Shown one piece after another: positions 24,296-33,234 of a stretch of DNA of 49,737 bases. The stretch lies in assembly GCA_017416185.1 (NCBI GenBank), contig JAFQDF010000029.1:1-49737 (forward strand), in the 5' to 3' direction. A program made the translations under genes and the position numbers. Within the stretch, counting starts at the first letter, position 1, and each line of letters starts with the position of its first letter. A model generated the notes under the pieces. The model saw only the letters and a list, made by a program, of their open reading frames with translations. It was not told the origin of the DNA and made no database searches. The stretch comes from Clostridia bacterium (lineage in GTDB: Bacteria; Bacillota; Clostridia; Oscillospirales; CAG-272).

Positions 24296-25117
24296 ATGTT
24301 AAAGGAAAAGATCTTAAACACCAATATTACAGATGACCAAGCGGCAATATGGTATCTCGGTCAGGAGTCTATGCTTATTAAATGCAAAGGCAAATACCTT
24401 CTTTTTGACCCCTATCTGTCCGATTATGTAGACAGAGTTTGTTCAAGTGAAGAGATAGTGTGGAAGCGCAGATATCCGGTCCCGATAGATCCCTCGGAGC
24501 TTGATTTTGTGGATTACGTATTCTTATCCCACGATCATGAGGATCACTGTGACCCCGATACTCTGACCCCCTTTGCCAAGGCTAACAACAAGGCAAAATA
24601 TTTTGCACCGCCCAATGCAAAGGGAACACTTAACCGCTGCGGTATTGATGACAGGAATATCTGTTTCTGCTATGGCGGTAAGGCTCTTGAAATCGACGGC
24701 ATAAAGGTGGTACCCGTTCCTGCAGCCCACGAGGAGCTTCACTACGATGCGGACGGTAATTTTATGGAACTGGGGTATATCGTAATGGTGGGCGATATTT
24801 CCTTCTTCCATTCGGGAGATATGTGTCCATATGACTCCATAGATAACTATATTACTCCATGTGACGTGGCTATGATAGCAACAAACGGCAGAGATGCATA
24901 CCGCCTTGCAAACGGTATAGAGGGCAACTTCAACTCTTCTGAGGCTATAGATTTAGCTCTTAAAATGAAAGCGGCCTTGCTAATACCTATGCATTTTGAT
25001 CTTTATGATGTAAACTCTGTCCCTATGGGCGAGCTTGCTGATACAATAGAAAAAGAAAAGAAGTTTATCCCCAGCCATATTTTTATGCCCGGGGAAAGAT
25101 ACATATATATGAGGTAA
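24296..25117 (+). CDS. UlaG-like metallo-beta-lactamase-fold hydrolase
   Basis: 273-residue cytoplasmic hydrolase of the metallo-beta-lactamase fold. The metal-binding motif is in FLSHDHEDHCD near residues 77-87, with further ligands in PVPAAHEE, FHSGDM and IPMHFD near 230. The closest familiar family is UlaG, L-ascorbate-6-phosphate lactonase, and the start QAAIWYLGQESMLIK fits that group; the true substrate may be another sugar lactone. It is followed three bases later by a GH27 alpha-galactosidase, suggesting a shared role in sugar use. Has its own promoter. Confidence 0.88.
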   Translation: MLKEKILNTNITDDQAAIWYLGQESMLIKCKGKYLLFDPYLSDYVDRVCSSEEIVWKRRYPVPIDPSELDFVDYVFLSHDHEDHCDPDTLTPFAKANNKAKYFAPPNAKGTLNRCGIDDRNICFCYGGKALEIDGIKVVPVPAAHEELHYDADGNFMELGYIVMVGDISFFHSGDMCPYDSIDNYITPCDVAMIATNGRDAYRLANGIEGNFNSSEAIDLALKMKAALLIPMHFDLYDVNSVPMGELADTIEKEKKFIPSHIFMPGERYIYMR

Positions 25118-25120
25118 GCT

Positions 25121-26269
25121 ATGATAATCAATACACCGCCTATGGGCTGGAACTCCTGGAACACCTTTGGTCACGATATCAACGAGGACCTTATAAAAGA
25201 AATAGCTGACGTTATGGTAGCCGACGGCTATCTCGATGCCGGCTATGAATATCTTGTAATTGACGATTGCTGGCAGGCTGATACCCGTGATAAAAACGGC
25301 AGACTTGCCCCCGACAAAAATAAATTCCCCAACGGAATGAAGGCTGTAGGCGATTATATTCATTCCAAGGGTCTTAAATTCGGAATTTACTCCTGTGCCG
25401 GACAGTTAACCTGTGAGGGATTTCCCGGTAGCTACGAGCACGAATTTATAGACGCTGAGACCTTTGCAGAATGGGGAGTGGATTTCTTAAAATATGATTT
25501 CTGCTTTAAGCCTAAGGGAGCGGATACTGCCTGTCTTTACCGCCGTATGGGTATGGCGCTTGCCAACTGCGGCAGGGACATACTCTTTTCCGCTTGCTCC
25601 TGGGGTGCAGAGGAAACGCGTAAGTGGGCTAAGACTACAGGCGCACATATGTGGAGAAGTACAGGTGATATCGTTGACTCTGCCGCTTCGATAAAGGATC
25701 ACGCTTATGTCATCGACCGTGATCTTAAATATACGTCAACCACCTCTTATGCTGACTTTGATATGCTTGTCGTAGGAATGCACGGTGACGGAAACGTTGG
25801 TGTGGGAGGTGCGACCGACGAAATGTACCGCAGTCACTTTACCTTCTGGGCGCAGATGAGTTCACCCCTTATGATAGGCTGTGATATTCGAAATATAAAC
25901 GAGTATACAAAGCAGACCCTTCTCAATAAGGATATAATCGCCATAAACAAAGAAAGCTATTGGCAGCCCTATGAGATAGGCCAGATAGGAAGCTGGAATC
26001 CCAAGGGAAATCCTGTTTATTGTAAGCTTCTTTCCACAGGAGAGCTTGCAATAGGTATATATAATTTTTATGAAGACGAAGCTAATCTCTCTACACCCCT
26101 TGACCGTATCGGTCTTAATATGTCTACAGGTAAGACCCTTGAAATGACCGAGATATGGACAGGTGAGAAGGAGATAGTACATAACGGAGTGCATAAGGTA
26201 AAAATAGAGCCCTGGGGCTGTAAGCTTTACCGTTGCCGTATAGTTGACCTTCAGTATGGCGATATGTAA
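25121..26269 (+). CDS. Alpha-galactosidase, GH27
   Basis: Retaining glycosidase of 382 residues releasing terminal alpha-galactosyl (or N-acetylgalactosaminyl) groups. It begins with the family signature TPPMGWNSWNTFG, then VIDDCWQ near 47 and GLKFGIYSCAG near 86. The nucleophile is Asp126 in FLKYDFC; the acid/base is Asp183 in MWRSTGDIVDS, matching the RxxxD pattern of the family. A C-terminal beta domain follows after about 290. No signal peptide is present, so it acts in the cytoplasm on imported oligosaccharides, for example raffinose-type sugars or glycan fragments (inference). It overlaps the downstream zinc-ribbon gene by 14 bases. Confidence 0.95.
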   Translation: MIINTPPMGWNSWNTFGHDINEDLIKEIADVMVADGYLDAGYEYLVIDDCWQADTRDKNGRLAPDKNKFPNGMKAVGDYIHSKGLKFGIYSCAGQLTCEGFPGSYEHEFIDAETFAEWGVDFLKYDFCFKPKGADTACLYRRMGMALANCGRDILFSACSWGAEETRKWAKTTGAHMWRSTGDIVDSAASIKDHAYVIDRDLKYTSTTSYADFDMLVVGMHGDGNVGVGGATDEMYRSHFTFWAQMSSPLMIGCDIRNINEYTKQTLLNKDIIAINKESYWQPYEIGQIGSWNPKGNPVYCKLLSTGELAIGIYNFYEDEANLSTPLDRIGLNMSTGKTLEMTEIWTGEKEIVHNGVHKVKIEPWGCKLYRCRIVDLQYGDM

Positions 26270-26453
26270 TAAATGCGGTATTGAACTGCATAAGGACGAA
26301 AAAGCAATATATAAAAGGCTTATAAACAGAGCCGCAACAGAAGAAGAGCTTTTATGCAAAAGATGTCTTGCCAAAAAGCTGTCTGTTGATGAATCTGTTA
26401 TAGACGAAAAGATCAGACATTTTCGTGAGATCGGTTGTACTCTATTTATGTGA
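26256..26453 (+). CDS. Small zinc-ribbon-like protein
   Basis: 65 residues starting MAICNKCGIELHKDE. Two CxxC pairs (CNKC at 4-7 and CKRC near 39-42) can hold one zinc, and the tail IRHFREIGCTLFM is typical of a small conserved Clostridial family of unknown role. The start is the ATG at 26256, inside the last codons of the GH27 gene; an ATG at 26244 is possible. No good ribosome-binding site is seen, so translation probably depends on coupling to the upstream gene. It is followed at once by a terminator. Confidence 0.75.
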   Translation: MAICNKCGIELHKDEKAIYKRLINRAATEEELLCKRCLAKKLSVDESVIDEKIRHFREIGCTLFM

Positions 26454-26468
26454 TAAGTTTATAATATA

Positions 26469-26497
26469 AAGGAGACAGCAAATGCTGTCTCCTTAAA
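26469..26497. terminator. Bidirectional terminator
   Basis: An 11-bp perfect stem (26469-26479 with 26484-26494) and AAAT loop, flanked by T-rich sequence on the right and A-rich sequence on the left. It lies between the converging zinc-ribbon and exchanger genes and overlaps the last codon of the exchanger. Confidence 0.8.
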
Positions 26498-27464
26498 TTT
26501 TACCCATCTGTCTTAAAATAAGATAAGCTGTGTACAGAACATATGTAAGCACCATGATCGCTCCCATACCTCGGCTGACCTTTTTCTTTATAGCCATAGG
26601 GATAAAAAATACGACCGATATTAAAAGAAGAATACCTATATCATAGATATACGTCGTGCTTACCTTCATAGGAAGTATAGTCGCGGATACACCGAGTATG
26701 AGCAGAATGTTGAATATGTTTGAACCAACAACGTTACCAACTGCGATATCGCTTTCCCCTTTTTTTGCTGCTACGATGGAGGTAACAAGCTCAGGAAGGG
26801 AGGTACCGAGAGCGACTACGGTAAGACCTATAAGAGCTTCGCTTAAGCCGAAACACCGTGCGATTTCCTTTGCCCCCTCGACCGACATATCACCGCCGAG
26901 GATGATTCCCGCAAGACCGACAATACTTAGAATAAGTATCAGCCAGACGGGCTTTTCTTTTTCACTATCAAGCTCGTGCTCGTCTTTATCTCTGTGACGA
27001 AGTCCGTCTCTTATTACTATAAACATAAAGCCGGCAAAACAGAGAAGAAGAATAATACCGTCAACACGGCTGATGGTCATATTTTCAGCCCCGAAAATCT
27101 TATCGAGACAGAATATACCCAGCAGCAGAGTAAAAATCAAGGAAATAGGATAATCGACCTTGATGATATCCTTTTTCACCATAACGGGAGTAATCGCTGC
27201 ACTTGCACCAAGCACGACCAACGTGTTAAAGATATTGGAGCCAACAACGTTACCGATAGCTATATCGTTTGACCCTTTGATAGCTGCGCTCATACTTACC
27301 GCAAGCTCGGGAGCACTTGTGCCGAAGGCAACGATAGTCAGGCCGATAACAATACTCGGAATACGTAGCTTCTTGGCAATTCCGGAAGCACCTTCAACAA
27401 AATAGTCGGCACCCTTAACAAGCAGGACAAAGCCTATAACCAAAAATATAATTGCTTTTATCAT
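26493..27464 (-). CDS. Sodium/calcium exchanger family protein (YrbG-like)
   Basis: 323-residue membrane antiporter of the CaCA family, using a sodium or proton gradient to export calcium. It consists of two inverted repeats of about five transmembrane helices, each with the alpha-repeat ion-binding motif: AFGTSAPELAVS near residue 47-58 with GNVVGSNIFN shortly after, and ALGTSLPELVTS near 215-226 with another GNVVGSNIFN. The central loop (about 155-170) is charged (KDEHELDSEKEK). AGGTG lies eight bases before the ATG. Single-gene unit between the terminators at 26469 and 27498. Confidence 0.93.
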   Translation of the reverse strand: MIKAIIFLVIGFVLLVKGADYFVEGASGIAKKLRIPSIVIGLTIVAFGTSAPELAVSMSAAIKGSNDIAIGNVVGSNIFNTLVVLGASAAITPVMVKKDIIKVDYPISLIFTLLLGIFCLDKIFGAENMTISRVDGIILLLCFAGFMFIVIRDGLRHRDKDEHELDSEKEKPVWLILILSIVGLAGIILGGDMSVEGAKEIARCFGLSEALIGLTVVALGTSLPELVTSIVAAKKGESDIAVGNVVGSNIFNILLILGVSATILPMKVSTTYIYDIGILLLISVVFFIPMAIKKKVSRGMGAIMVLTYVLYTAYLILRQMGKI

Positions 27465-27497
27465 ATAATCACCTATAATATAGTAAGGACAAAATCA

Positions 27498-27519
27498 AAG
27501 GGATGCCGAAGCATCCCTT
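27498..27519 (-). terminator. Terminator of rpsU
   Basis: AAGGGATGC-CGAA-GCATCCCTT, a 9-bp perfect stem with a stable tetraloop, followed on the minus strand by GATTTTG. Confidence 0.85.
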
Positions 27520-27531
27520 CAAATTCAGATC

Positions 27532-27714
27532 TTACTTGTACTTACGCTTTCTTGCAGCTTCAGACTTCTTCTTACGCTTAACGCTGGGCTTTTCGTAATG
27601 CTCTCTCTTACGGAGCTCTGCGAGTACACCGCTTCTTGCGCACTGTCTCTTAAATCTACGAAGAGCGCTGTCTAAAGATTCATTATCCTTTACTTTAATT
27701 TCTGCCATTTTCAA
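27532..27714 (-). CDS. rpsU: 30S ribosomal protein S21
   Basis: 60-residue basic protein of the small subunit platform near the anti-Shine-Dalgarno end of 16S rRNA. It reads [22 protein letters not shown], then the highly basic tail [17 protein letters not shown], matching the family in length and pattern. GGGAGGG precedes the ATG. It has its own strong promoter and terminator, so it is a monocistronic gene. Confidence 0.97.
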   Translation of the reverse strand: MKMAEIKVKDNESLDSALRRFKRQCARSGVLAELRKREHYEKPSVKRKKKSEAARKRKYK

Positions 27715-27757
27715 CCCTCCCCTCGCTTGTCCAAAGAGATCTTAAAATTTCCATATA

Positions 27758-27786
27758 ATTATACTATAACTTAAAAATATTGTCAA
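27758..27786 (-). promoter_or_regulatory. Strong sigma-A promoter for rpsU
   Basis: On the minus strand a perfect TTGACA (27781-27786), a 17-base spacer and a perfect TATAAT (27758-27763). Lies in the 98 bases between leuS and rpsU. Confidence 0.85.
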
Positions 27787-27812
27787 TAGTTTTTGTGAAA
27801 ATAATTAATTTA

Positions 27813-30236
27813 TCACTTTGCAACTATATTTACAAGCTTGCCGGGAACGTAAATTTCCTTAATTACATTTTTACCGTCAATAAATGATTTAACGTTCTCG
27901 TTTTCCTTTGCGGCTTCTATGATAGACTCCTTTGCATCGTCAACTGCGATCATCATAGTACCCCTTACCTTACCGTTGACCTGGATAGCGATCTCGACCG
28001 TGTTATCAACAGTCTTTGCTTCATCGTATTCGGGCCACTTGGAGATAGAGAGTAATCCTTCACCGCCGAACTCGCTCCAGATCTCCTCTGTAAGGTGGGG
28101 AGCGAAGGGGTTGAGCAGAGTGATGAGAGTCTTGAGCTCATCTACGGTTACATTGCCGCGGTTGTAAAGGTCATTAGTCAGGGACATCATAGCTGCAATA
28201 GCGGTATTGAACTTCATTGCATCAATATCCTCGGTAACCTTCTTTATTGTCTTATGGAAGGCAGATTCGAGATCTTCGCCGTAGCCTGTCTTTGTCTCGT
28301 CAACCATATTGCGGAGATTAGCAACACGGTCAAGGAATCTCTTACAGCCCTTGATGCTCTCTGTTGACCAGGGAGCAGACTTTTCAAAGTCGCCTATGAA
28401 CATCTCATAGAGACGGAGTGTATCTGCACCGTATTCTGCGATAACGTCATCGGGATTGATTACGTTACCTCTGGACTTGGACATTTTTTCGCCGTTTGCA
28501 CCGAGTATCATACCGTGTGCCGTTCTCTTAAGGTAAGGTTCCTTGCAGGAAAGTACGCCGATATCATAGAGGAACTTAGCCCAGAAACGGGAGTAGAGCA
28601 GATGAAGCGTTACGTGCTCCATACCGCCGTTGTACCAGTCAACGGGCATCCAGTAGTCAAGTGCTTCCTTTGCGGCACAAGCCTCATCGTTGTGAGGATC
28701 GCAGTAACGCATAAAGTACCAGGAGCTGCCTGCCCAGTTAGGCATAGTATCTGTCTCGCGCTTAGCAGGGCCGCCGCAGTGAGGACAGGTGGTGTTGACC
28801 CAGTCTGTACACTTTGACAGAGGAGATTCACCTGTATCTGTAGGCTCGTACGCATCAACGTCGGGAAGCATAAGAGGAAGCTGATCCTCGGGCAGGGGAA
28901 CCCAACCGCACTTCTCACAGTATACCATAGGTACGGGCTCGCCCCAATATCTCTGACGGGAGAATACCCAGTCGCGGAGCTTGTAGTTTATCTTCTTGTG
29001 TCCGAGACCCTCAGCCTCAAGCCATTCAATTATCTTAACCTTTGCGTCAGCCACTTCAAGACCGTCAAGGAATCCGGAGTTGACCATCTTGCCGCTTTCA
29101 ACATCGGTGAATGCTTCGTTCTGAACGTCGCCGCCTGCAACGACCTCGATGATGGGAAGCTCAAACTTCTTAGCAAACTCCCAGTCACGGGTATCGTGGG
29201 CAGGAACAGCCATAATAGCACCCGTACCGTAGGTGGCAAGCACGTAGTCGGAGATGTATATAGGTATCTCCTTACCGTTTACGGGGTTGATGGCGGTAAC
29301 ACCCATAAGGCGAACACCTGTCTTATCCTTCTGAAGCTCTGTTCTCTCAAAGTCGCTCTTCTTTGCGGCTTCCTTCTGATATGCCTTGATCTCATCAAGG
29401 TTAGTCAGCTTGTCGGCCCACTTTTCTATAAGAGCGTGCTCGGGAGAAATAACCATATATGTTGCACCGAAAAGGGTGTCGGGACGGGTGGTATAAACTA
29501 TGATCTCATCCCCCTCAGAGGACTTGAAATTAACCTCAGCACCTTCACTTCTGCCGATCCAGTTGATCTCCTGTGTCTTAACTCTTTCGATAAAGTCGAG
29601 GTCTGCAAGGTCATCGATAAGACGCTGTGCGTACTCGGTTATCTTGAGCATCCACTGGCTCTTTACCTTGTGGACTACCTCGCTGCCGCAACGCTCGCAT
29701 ACGCCGTTAACGACCTCCTCGTTTGCAAGAACAACCTTACAGGAGGTACAGAAGTTAACGTTCATTTCCTTCTTGTATGCAAGACCGTGCTTGTAGAGCT
29801 GGAGGAATATCCACTGTGTCCACTTATAGTATTCGGGAGAGGAGGTGTTGATCTCGCGTGACCAGTCAAAGCTCAGACCCAGAGCCTGAAGCTGAGACTT
29901 AAAGCGTGCAACGTTCTTCTCTGTAACTATTGTGGGATGAATATGATTCTTTATAGCATAGTTTTCGGTAGGCAGACCGAAAGCATCCCAGCCGATAGGG
30001 TAGAGAACGTTATAGCCCTGCATTCTCTTTTTACGGGAAACGATGTCAAGGGCGGTATAGGGCCTGGGATGGCCGATGTGAAGTCCCTGACCGGATGGGT
30101 AGGGAAATTCAACCAGTGCAAAATACTTGGGCTTGGAATAGTCTGTGGTAGCCTCAAAAGCCTTCTTATCAGCCCATTCCTTCTGCCATTTTGAGTCTAT
30201 TTTAGAAAACTCATATCTGTTGTCGTACTTACTCAT
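27813..30236 (-). CDS. leuS: Leucyl-tRNA synthetase
   Basis: Class I synthetase charging tRNA-Leu; 807 residues, the usual bacterial length. The HIGH motif is in [15 protein letters not shown] near residue 48-60 and KMSKS in [12 protein letters not shown] near 580. Zinc-binding CTSC...CERC near 163-185 and a second pair CEKC...CPHC near 440-485 are present. The editing domain lies between about 220 and 420 ([12 protein letters not shown], threonine-rich; [11 protein letters not shown]). The anticodon-binding helical region follows after 600. Its start overlaps rsfS by eight bases, and no T-box leader is visible, so control comes from the upstream operon. Confidence 0.98.
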   Translation of the reverse strand: MSKYDNRYEFSKIDSKWQKEWADKKAFEATTDYSKPKYFALVEFPYPSGQGLHIGHPRPYTALDIVSRKKRMQGYNVLYPIGWDAFGLPTENYAIKNHIHPTIVTEKNVARFKSQLQALGLSFDWSREINTSSPEYYKWTQWIFLQLYKHGLAYKKEMNVNFCTSCKVVLANEEVVNGVCERCGSEVVHKVKSQWMLKITEYAQRLIDDLADLDFIERVKTQEINWIGRSEGAEVNFKSSEGDEIIVYTTRPDTLFGATYMVISPEHALIEKWADKLTNLDEIKAYQKEAAKKSDFERTELQKDKTGVRLMGVTAINPVNGKEIPIYISDYVLATYGTGAIMAVPAHDTRDWEFAKKFELPIIEVVAGGDVQNEAFTDVESGKMVNSGFLDGLEVADAKVKIIEWLEAEGLGHKKINYKLRDWVFSRQRYWGEPVPMVYCEKCGWVPLPEDQLPLMLPDVDAYEPTDTGESPLSKCTDWVNTTCPHCGGPAKRETDTMPNWAGSSWYFMRYCDPHNDEACAAKEALDYWMPVDWYNGGMEHVTLHLLYSRFWAKFLYDIGVLSCKEPYLKRTAHGMILGANGEKMSKSRGNVINPDDVIAEYGADTLRLYEMFIGDFEKSAPWSTESIKGCKRFLDRVANLRNMVDETKTGYGEDLESAFHKTIKKVTEDIDAMKFNTAIAAMMSLTNDLYNRGNVTVDELKTLITLLNPFAPHLTEEIWSEFGGEGLLSISKWPEYDEAKTVDNTVEIAIQVNGKVRGTMMIAVDDAKESIIEAAKENENVKSFIDGKNVIKEIYVPGKLVNIVAK

Positions 30237-30627
30237 TTGTCTCTTCTTCCTTTTGTATAAACTGTTCGATGTCTACGACCTCGGAGTCGTTCCAAAGCTT
30301 TTCAAGATTATAAAATTCGCGGCTTTCGCGATTGAAGATATGAACTATAACCGATGCATAGTCCATTACTATCCACGCAGCCTCACTGAAGCCCTCCATT
30401 GCGGTAGGGGGAAGACCCTTCTCAGAGGTCTTCATATCCAGCTCGTCGGCAAGAGCCTTGATCTGGGTGTTGGAGTTACCTGTGCAGATAACAAAATAAT
30501 CGGTAATAACTGTCTGATCCTTAACGTGGAGCAGCTTAATATTATGAGCCTTCTTGTTGTAAAGAATGTTTACTATTTCCTTTGCAAGCTCAAGGGGCTC
30601 GGTATGGGATAAAATTTTTTCGTTCAT
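30229..30627 (-). CDS. rsfS: Ribosomal silencing factor RsfS
   Basis: 132-residue factor that binds L14 on the 50S subunit and blocks subunit joining during starvation. Core motifs: [42 protein letters not shown], and [21 protein letters not shown] near the end, the classic Iojap pattern. The start at 30627 is set by GGAG about nine bases upstream; a longer frame upstream runs through a hairpin-rich intergenic region and is not used. Neighbours nadD, yqeK and an LCP gene upstream and leuS downstream form the common Clostridial order. Confidence 0.96.
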   Translation of the reverse strand: MNEKILSHTEPLELAKEIVNILYNKKAHNIKLLHVKDQTVITDYFVICTGNSNTQIKALADELDMKTSEKGLPPTAMEGFSEAAWIVMDYASVIVHIFNRESREFYNLEKLWNDSEVVDIEQFIQKEEETNE

Positions 30628-30658
30628 TTTGTTCTCCGAAATATAAATTTTAAGTGCA

Positions 30659-30691
30659 AAGTGCAGCCTGAGGCAGAGCCTCTTGGCACTT
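30659..30691. repeat. Palindromic intergenic element (REP-like)
   Basis: An imperfect 33-base inverted repeat with arms AAGTGC/GCACTT and an inner GAGGC-AGA-GCCTC hairpin. It is flanked by short direct repeats of TGCAAAgTGCA/TGCAAAaTGCA type (30654-30665 and 30706-30718). The composition and symmetry suggest a dispersed repeat rather than a terminator, since no T run follows. Copy number elsewhere in the genome is unknown. Confidence 0.45.
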
Positions 30692-30726
30692 CCTCCGGTC
30701 GAACTGCAAAATGCAAAGTTAATGCG

Positions 30727-30752
30727 GGAAAGAGTTGCAGTCAACTCTTTCC
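30727..30752. repeat. 11-bp perfect inverted repeat between LCP gene and rsfS
   Basis: GGAAAGAGTTG-CAGT-CAACTCTTTCC forms a stable hairpin in either transcript. No clean T run follows; it could be an RNA processing site, a weak terminator or part of the adjacent repeat element. A TTGACT within it on the minus strand, 17 bases before TAACTT, is a weak internal promoter candidate for rsfS-leuS. Confidence 0.5.
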
Positions 30753-30858
30753 TACATCATATTTTTAACTAAATGGGTGGCACTATAATCGCATTTTGTA
30801 AACATTGCCCTCGTGTTACGATGAACAAGTTTAATATGCTTCATGCGATTAAAGGGTT

Positions 30859-30875
30859 AAGGGGCTTCGCCCCTT
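30859..30875 (-). terminator. Possible terminator after the LCP gene
   Basis: AAGGGGC-TTC-GCCCCTT, a GC-rich 7-bp hairpin overlapping the LCP stop codon by two bases, followed on the minus strand by AACCCTTTAAT, a weak U run. May attenuate rather than stop transcription into rsfS-leuS. Confidence 0.5.
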
Positions 30876-32040
30876 ACCAGGCACGGGGAACATCTATACC
30901 GTTGTCCTGGATCTCGTCAACGCTGTATTCGCCGTCAAACTCCTGAGTAGTCATATAGATAGAGTTTATGCTGTAGTTGTTTGTAACGGTAAATAGCTTG
31001 TTTATGTCAAAGCTTTCCTCGGGAATGCTTGAGGAGTACATATTGAAGTTTTCGTTGATGATCTTATACATTGCGGCTCTGTGAAGAACAACGTAAGAAC
31101 CGTAATAGTTGATCTCGGTATTGGGAGCGGTAAGCATAGTCATATTCGAGAAATCCATTTCCAAAGCCTGTCTTGCGAAATATGTTGCATCGTCCAGGGG
31201 AACGGAATGTGTAAGATTTCCTAATATAGTGCTCACAACAGAGGGAAGCTTTGCAACGGTTATCTTATTCTTGAAGGACTCTATGAACGCAGTCATAAAG
31301 AGTTTCTGAGCATCGGTACGTCCGAGGTCACCGCTTACGTAGCTGTTACGGAATCTGACGAACTGCTGAGCCTTGTCTCCGTCAAGGGTCTGCTGACCTT
31401 CGTAAAGATCAATATGCAGAGGAGGAACCTGGTTTGTATCTTCATATTGCATACGGTAGGGAACATACATATCAACGCCGCCTATAGCATCAACAACCTT
31501 ACCGAACGCATCAAGATTAAGGTTTGCATAGTAGTCGATCTTGATGGCAAGGCTTTCAGCGAGGAAGCCTGTGAGCCCCTGCATAGCTTCGTTTATACGA
31601 TCACTATCCTTCTTCTTATCGGATGCGTTATAGAATCTGCTGTACATCGAATTCAACTTGCATACCTGACCGTTGTAGTTAACAAGGGTATCACGGGGAA
31701 GCTGCATAATGGTCATGGATCCACCCTCGTTAAGGTTGAGGTTGATAAGCATCATAACGTCGGTGTTAAGCGCAACGTTATCTTTACCTACAACGAGGAA
31801 GTTGTAGTAGTCCTCGTAGCGTTTGATGTTCTGGGGGTCAGTGTCGGTGTTGGTGTTCTGAGACCACGGAACGCTTGTATCTACCGAAGGAGCAGTCTTT
31901 GACATTTGGTCAAAAACCGCATATGTAACTATTGCTGCGATTGCAAGTACAAGCAGTATGATAAGTACGATAAGCAGGGCCTTGGAGCCGCGTTTACCTT
32001 TAGGCTTTCTGAGATTCGGATTCTTTTCTTTCTTACTCAT
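30874..32040 (-). CDS. LytR-CpsA-Psr (LCP) family protein
   Basis: 388-residue membrane-anchored phosphotransferase that attaches wall teichoic acids or capsular polymers to peptidoglycan. A basic N-terminus (KKEKNPNLRKPKGKRGSK) is followed by one transmembrane helix (about 24-45). The LCP domain starts near 90 with NFLVVGKDNVALNTDVMMLI and includes MQLPRDTLVNYNG with the conserved arginine-aspartate, and FVRFRNSYVSGDLGRTDAQK near 235-254 with the lipid-phosphate-binding arginines. Its start overlaps yqeK by four bases (ATGA). An LCP gene in the nadD-yqeK-rsfS cluster is usual in Clostridia. Confidence 0.95.
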   Translation of the reverse strand: MSKKEKNPNLRKPKGKRGSKALLIVLIILLVLAIAAIVTYAVFDQMSKTAPSVDTSVPWSQNTNTDTDPQNIKRYEDYYNFLVVGKDNVALNTDVMMLINLNLNEGGSMTIMQLPRDTLVNYNGQVCKLNSMYSRFYNASDKKKDSDRINEAMQGLTGFLAESLAIKIDYYANLNLDAFGKVVDAIGGVDMYVPYRMQYEDTNQVPPLHIDLYEGQQTLDGDKAQQFVRFRNSYVSGDLGRTDAQKLFMTAFIESFKNKITVAKLPSVVSTILGNLTHSVPLDDATYFARQALEMDFSNMTMLTAPNTEINYYGSYVVLHRAAMYKIINENFNMYSSSIPEESFDINKLFTVTNNYSINSIYMTTQEFDGEYSVDEIQDNGIDVPRAW

Positions 32041-32648
32041 AATAATACCTCGCTATTCATCAGTAAGTAATTTCTTGCTTTGACCGTTTCTGCGGCTATA
32101 GGCTTTCTTGAACAGATCAGATGTCCCATAGTGCTGTCAATAGATTTCACGATGGTACGGTCAAGCAGTATTTTCGGATCTTCGGCTGCTGCATTGCTGT
32201 GAAAATAGTTTCTCAGCTCTATACAGGATTCGTGTTTACGGGTTGCTTCCGTTGAATCTGCAATAAAAAGTATTTTCTGCAGCAGGGTCATGTTTTCTCC
32301 GCCTGTGGTGTGCGTTTTTATCAGCTCAACAACCTCATCAGTGCATTCGGAAGGGAAGAGCCGGTGGGCAAATTCACCGCCGGTCAGAGAGTGGAACAAA
32401 GCAGGGGTAGAAATATATGCTTTGTCAAACTCTATATTATAAACCCGACAAAGAGCAATATGCTCATCGGGAGTTTTTTCTTTTGTAATATCATGGAAAA
32501 GCGCTGCACGTTGGAGAAGGCTCCGTTCCTTTTCGCCCAAATCAAAGATATCGGCAAAATATGAACATTCCTCGGAAACCGCAAGAGTGTGTATATAACG
32601 CTTTTCACTTAAATTGTTTTTTAAATATTCTCTGATTTTACTGTACAT
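32037..32648 (-). CDS. yqeK: Bis(5'-nucleosyl)-tetraphosphatase, symmetrical, YqeK-type HD protein
   Basis: 203-residue HD-domain hydrolase cleaving diadenosine tetraphosphate to two ADP. Motifs: RYIHTLAVSEECSYFA with the first histidine near residue 20, AALFHDITKEKTPDEH with the HD pair near 51-52, FHSLTGGEFAHRLF, and KTHTTGGENMTLLQKILFIADSTE with the last aspartate. Starts inside the last codons of nadD (11-base overlap) and overlaps the LCP start by four bases. Confidence 0.95.
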   Translation of the reverse strand: MYSKIREYLKNNLSEKRYIHTLAVSEECSYFADIFDLGEKERSLLQRAALFHDITKEKTPDEHIALCRVYNIEFDKAYISTPALFHSLTGGEFAHRLFPSECTDEVVELIKTHTTGGENMTLLQKILFIADSTEATRKHESCIELRNYFHSNAAAEDPKILLDRTIVKSIDSTMGHLICSRKPIAAETVKARNYLLMNSEVLL

Positions 32649-33234
32649 ACAGTTTGTTATCCTTAATATACTGCGCTACTGCCTCGGGAAGATAGGGTGA
32701 AGGGTCGGCAGAGCTTCTTATAAGGGTGGATGATAACTCAAGAGGCTTCATTTTCAGCTCTTCGATTCTGAAGCCGTATTTTTCCCTGAGCATACCTTTC
32801 TGTTTTTCGACCTCGGAGTCAAGCTCAGGGTCGTTTTCACGTCTTGTATATACCAGAGTGGCAAGCTTTGCGATTTCTTCAACACGGTACCAGGTGTGCA
32901 TACAGAGAAACATATCTGTTCCGCAGAGAAAATAAAGCTCACGGTCCTCTGCACTAAAATGAGAAAGGGTTTCTACAGAATAGCTCGTACCCTCCTTATC
33001 CAGTTCATAGGTTGAGACCTCAATACCCTCATATGTTTCGAAAGCAATGTTGAGCATATTGAGACGGTGCAGAGGAGTGTCTCCCCTTGGGAGATCCTTG
33101 TGAGGAGGAATTCTTGCCGGGATGATAAGAAGCTTATCTAAGGCAAACTGCCTTTTGAACTCAAGGGCTGCACCTATGTGTCCGTTATGAACGGGAGCAT
33201 AGCTGCCTCCGTATATACCTAATTTAGTTTTCAT
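32638..33234 (-). CDS. nadD: Nicotinate-nucleotide adenylyltransferase
   Basis: Transfers AMP to nicotinate mononucleotide in NAD synthesis. 198 residues. The nucleotidyltransferase signature is GIYGGSYAPVHNGHIGAA at residue 5 onward (HxGH), with PPHKDLP near 45, FLCGTDMF near 105 and the C-terminal SSTLIRS motif. The start at 33234 (MKTKLGIYGG) matches the family; an ATG three codons earlier (33243) is also possible and neither has a strong ribosome-binding site. It overlaps rdgB upstream and yqeK downstream, implying translational coupling. Confidence 0.96.
   Translation of the reverse strand: MKTKLGIYGGSYAPVHNGHIGAALEFKRQFALDKLLIIPARIPPHKDLPRGDTPLHRLNMLNIAFETYEGIEVSTYELDKEGTSYSVETLSHFSAEDRELYFLCGTDMFLCMHTWYRVEEIAKLATLVYTRRENDPELDSEVEKQKGMLREKYGFRIEELKMKPLELSSTLIRSSADPSPYLPEAVAQYIKDNKLYVQ

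Noticed and set aside
28998..29861. A 287-residue plus-strand open frame within leuS
   Set aside because: It is antisense to leuS, whose HIGH, KMSKS and editing motifs are intact; no ribosome-binding site or recognisable domain.
30628..30744. Extended N-terminus of RsfS (39 extra residues)
   Set aside because: The extra part is encoded by palindromic spacer DNA; a proper GGAG site precedes the ATG at 30627, which matches the family's N-terminus.
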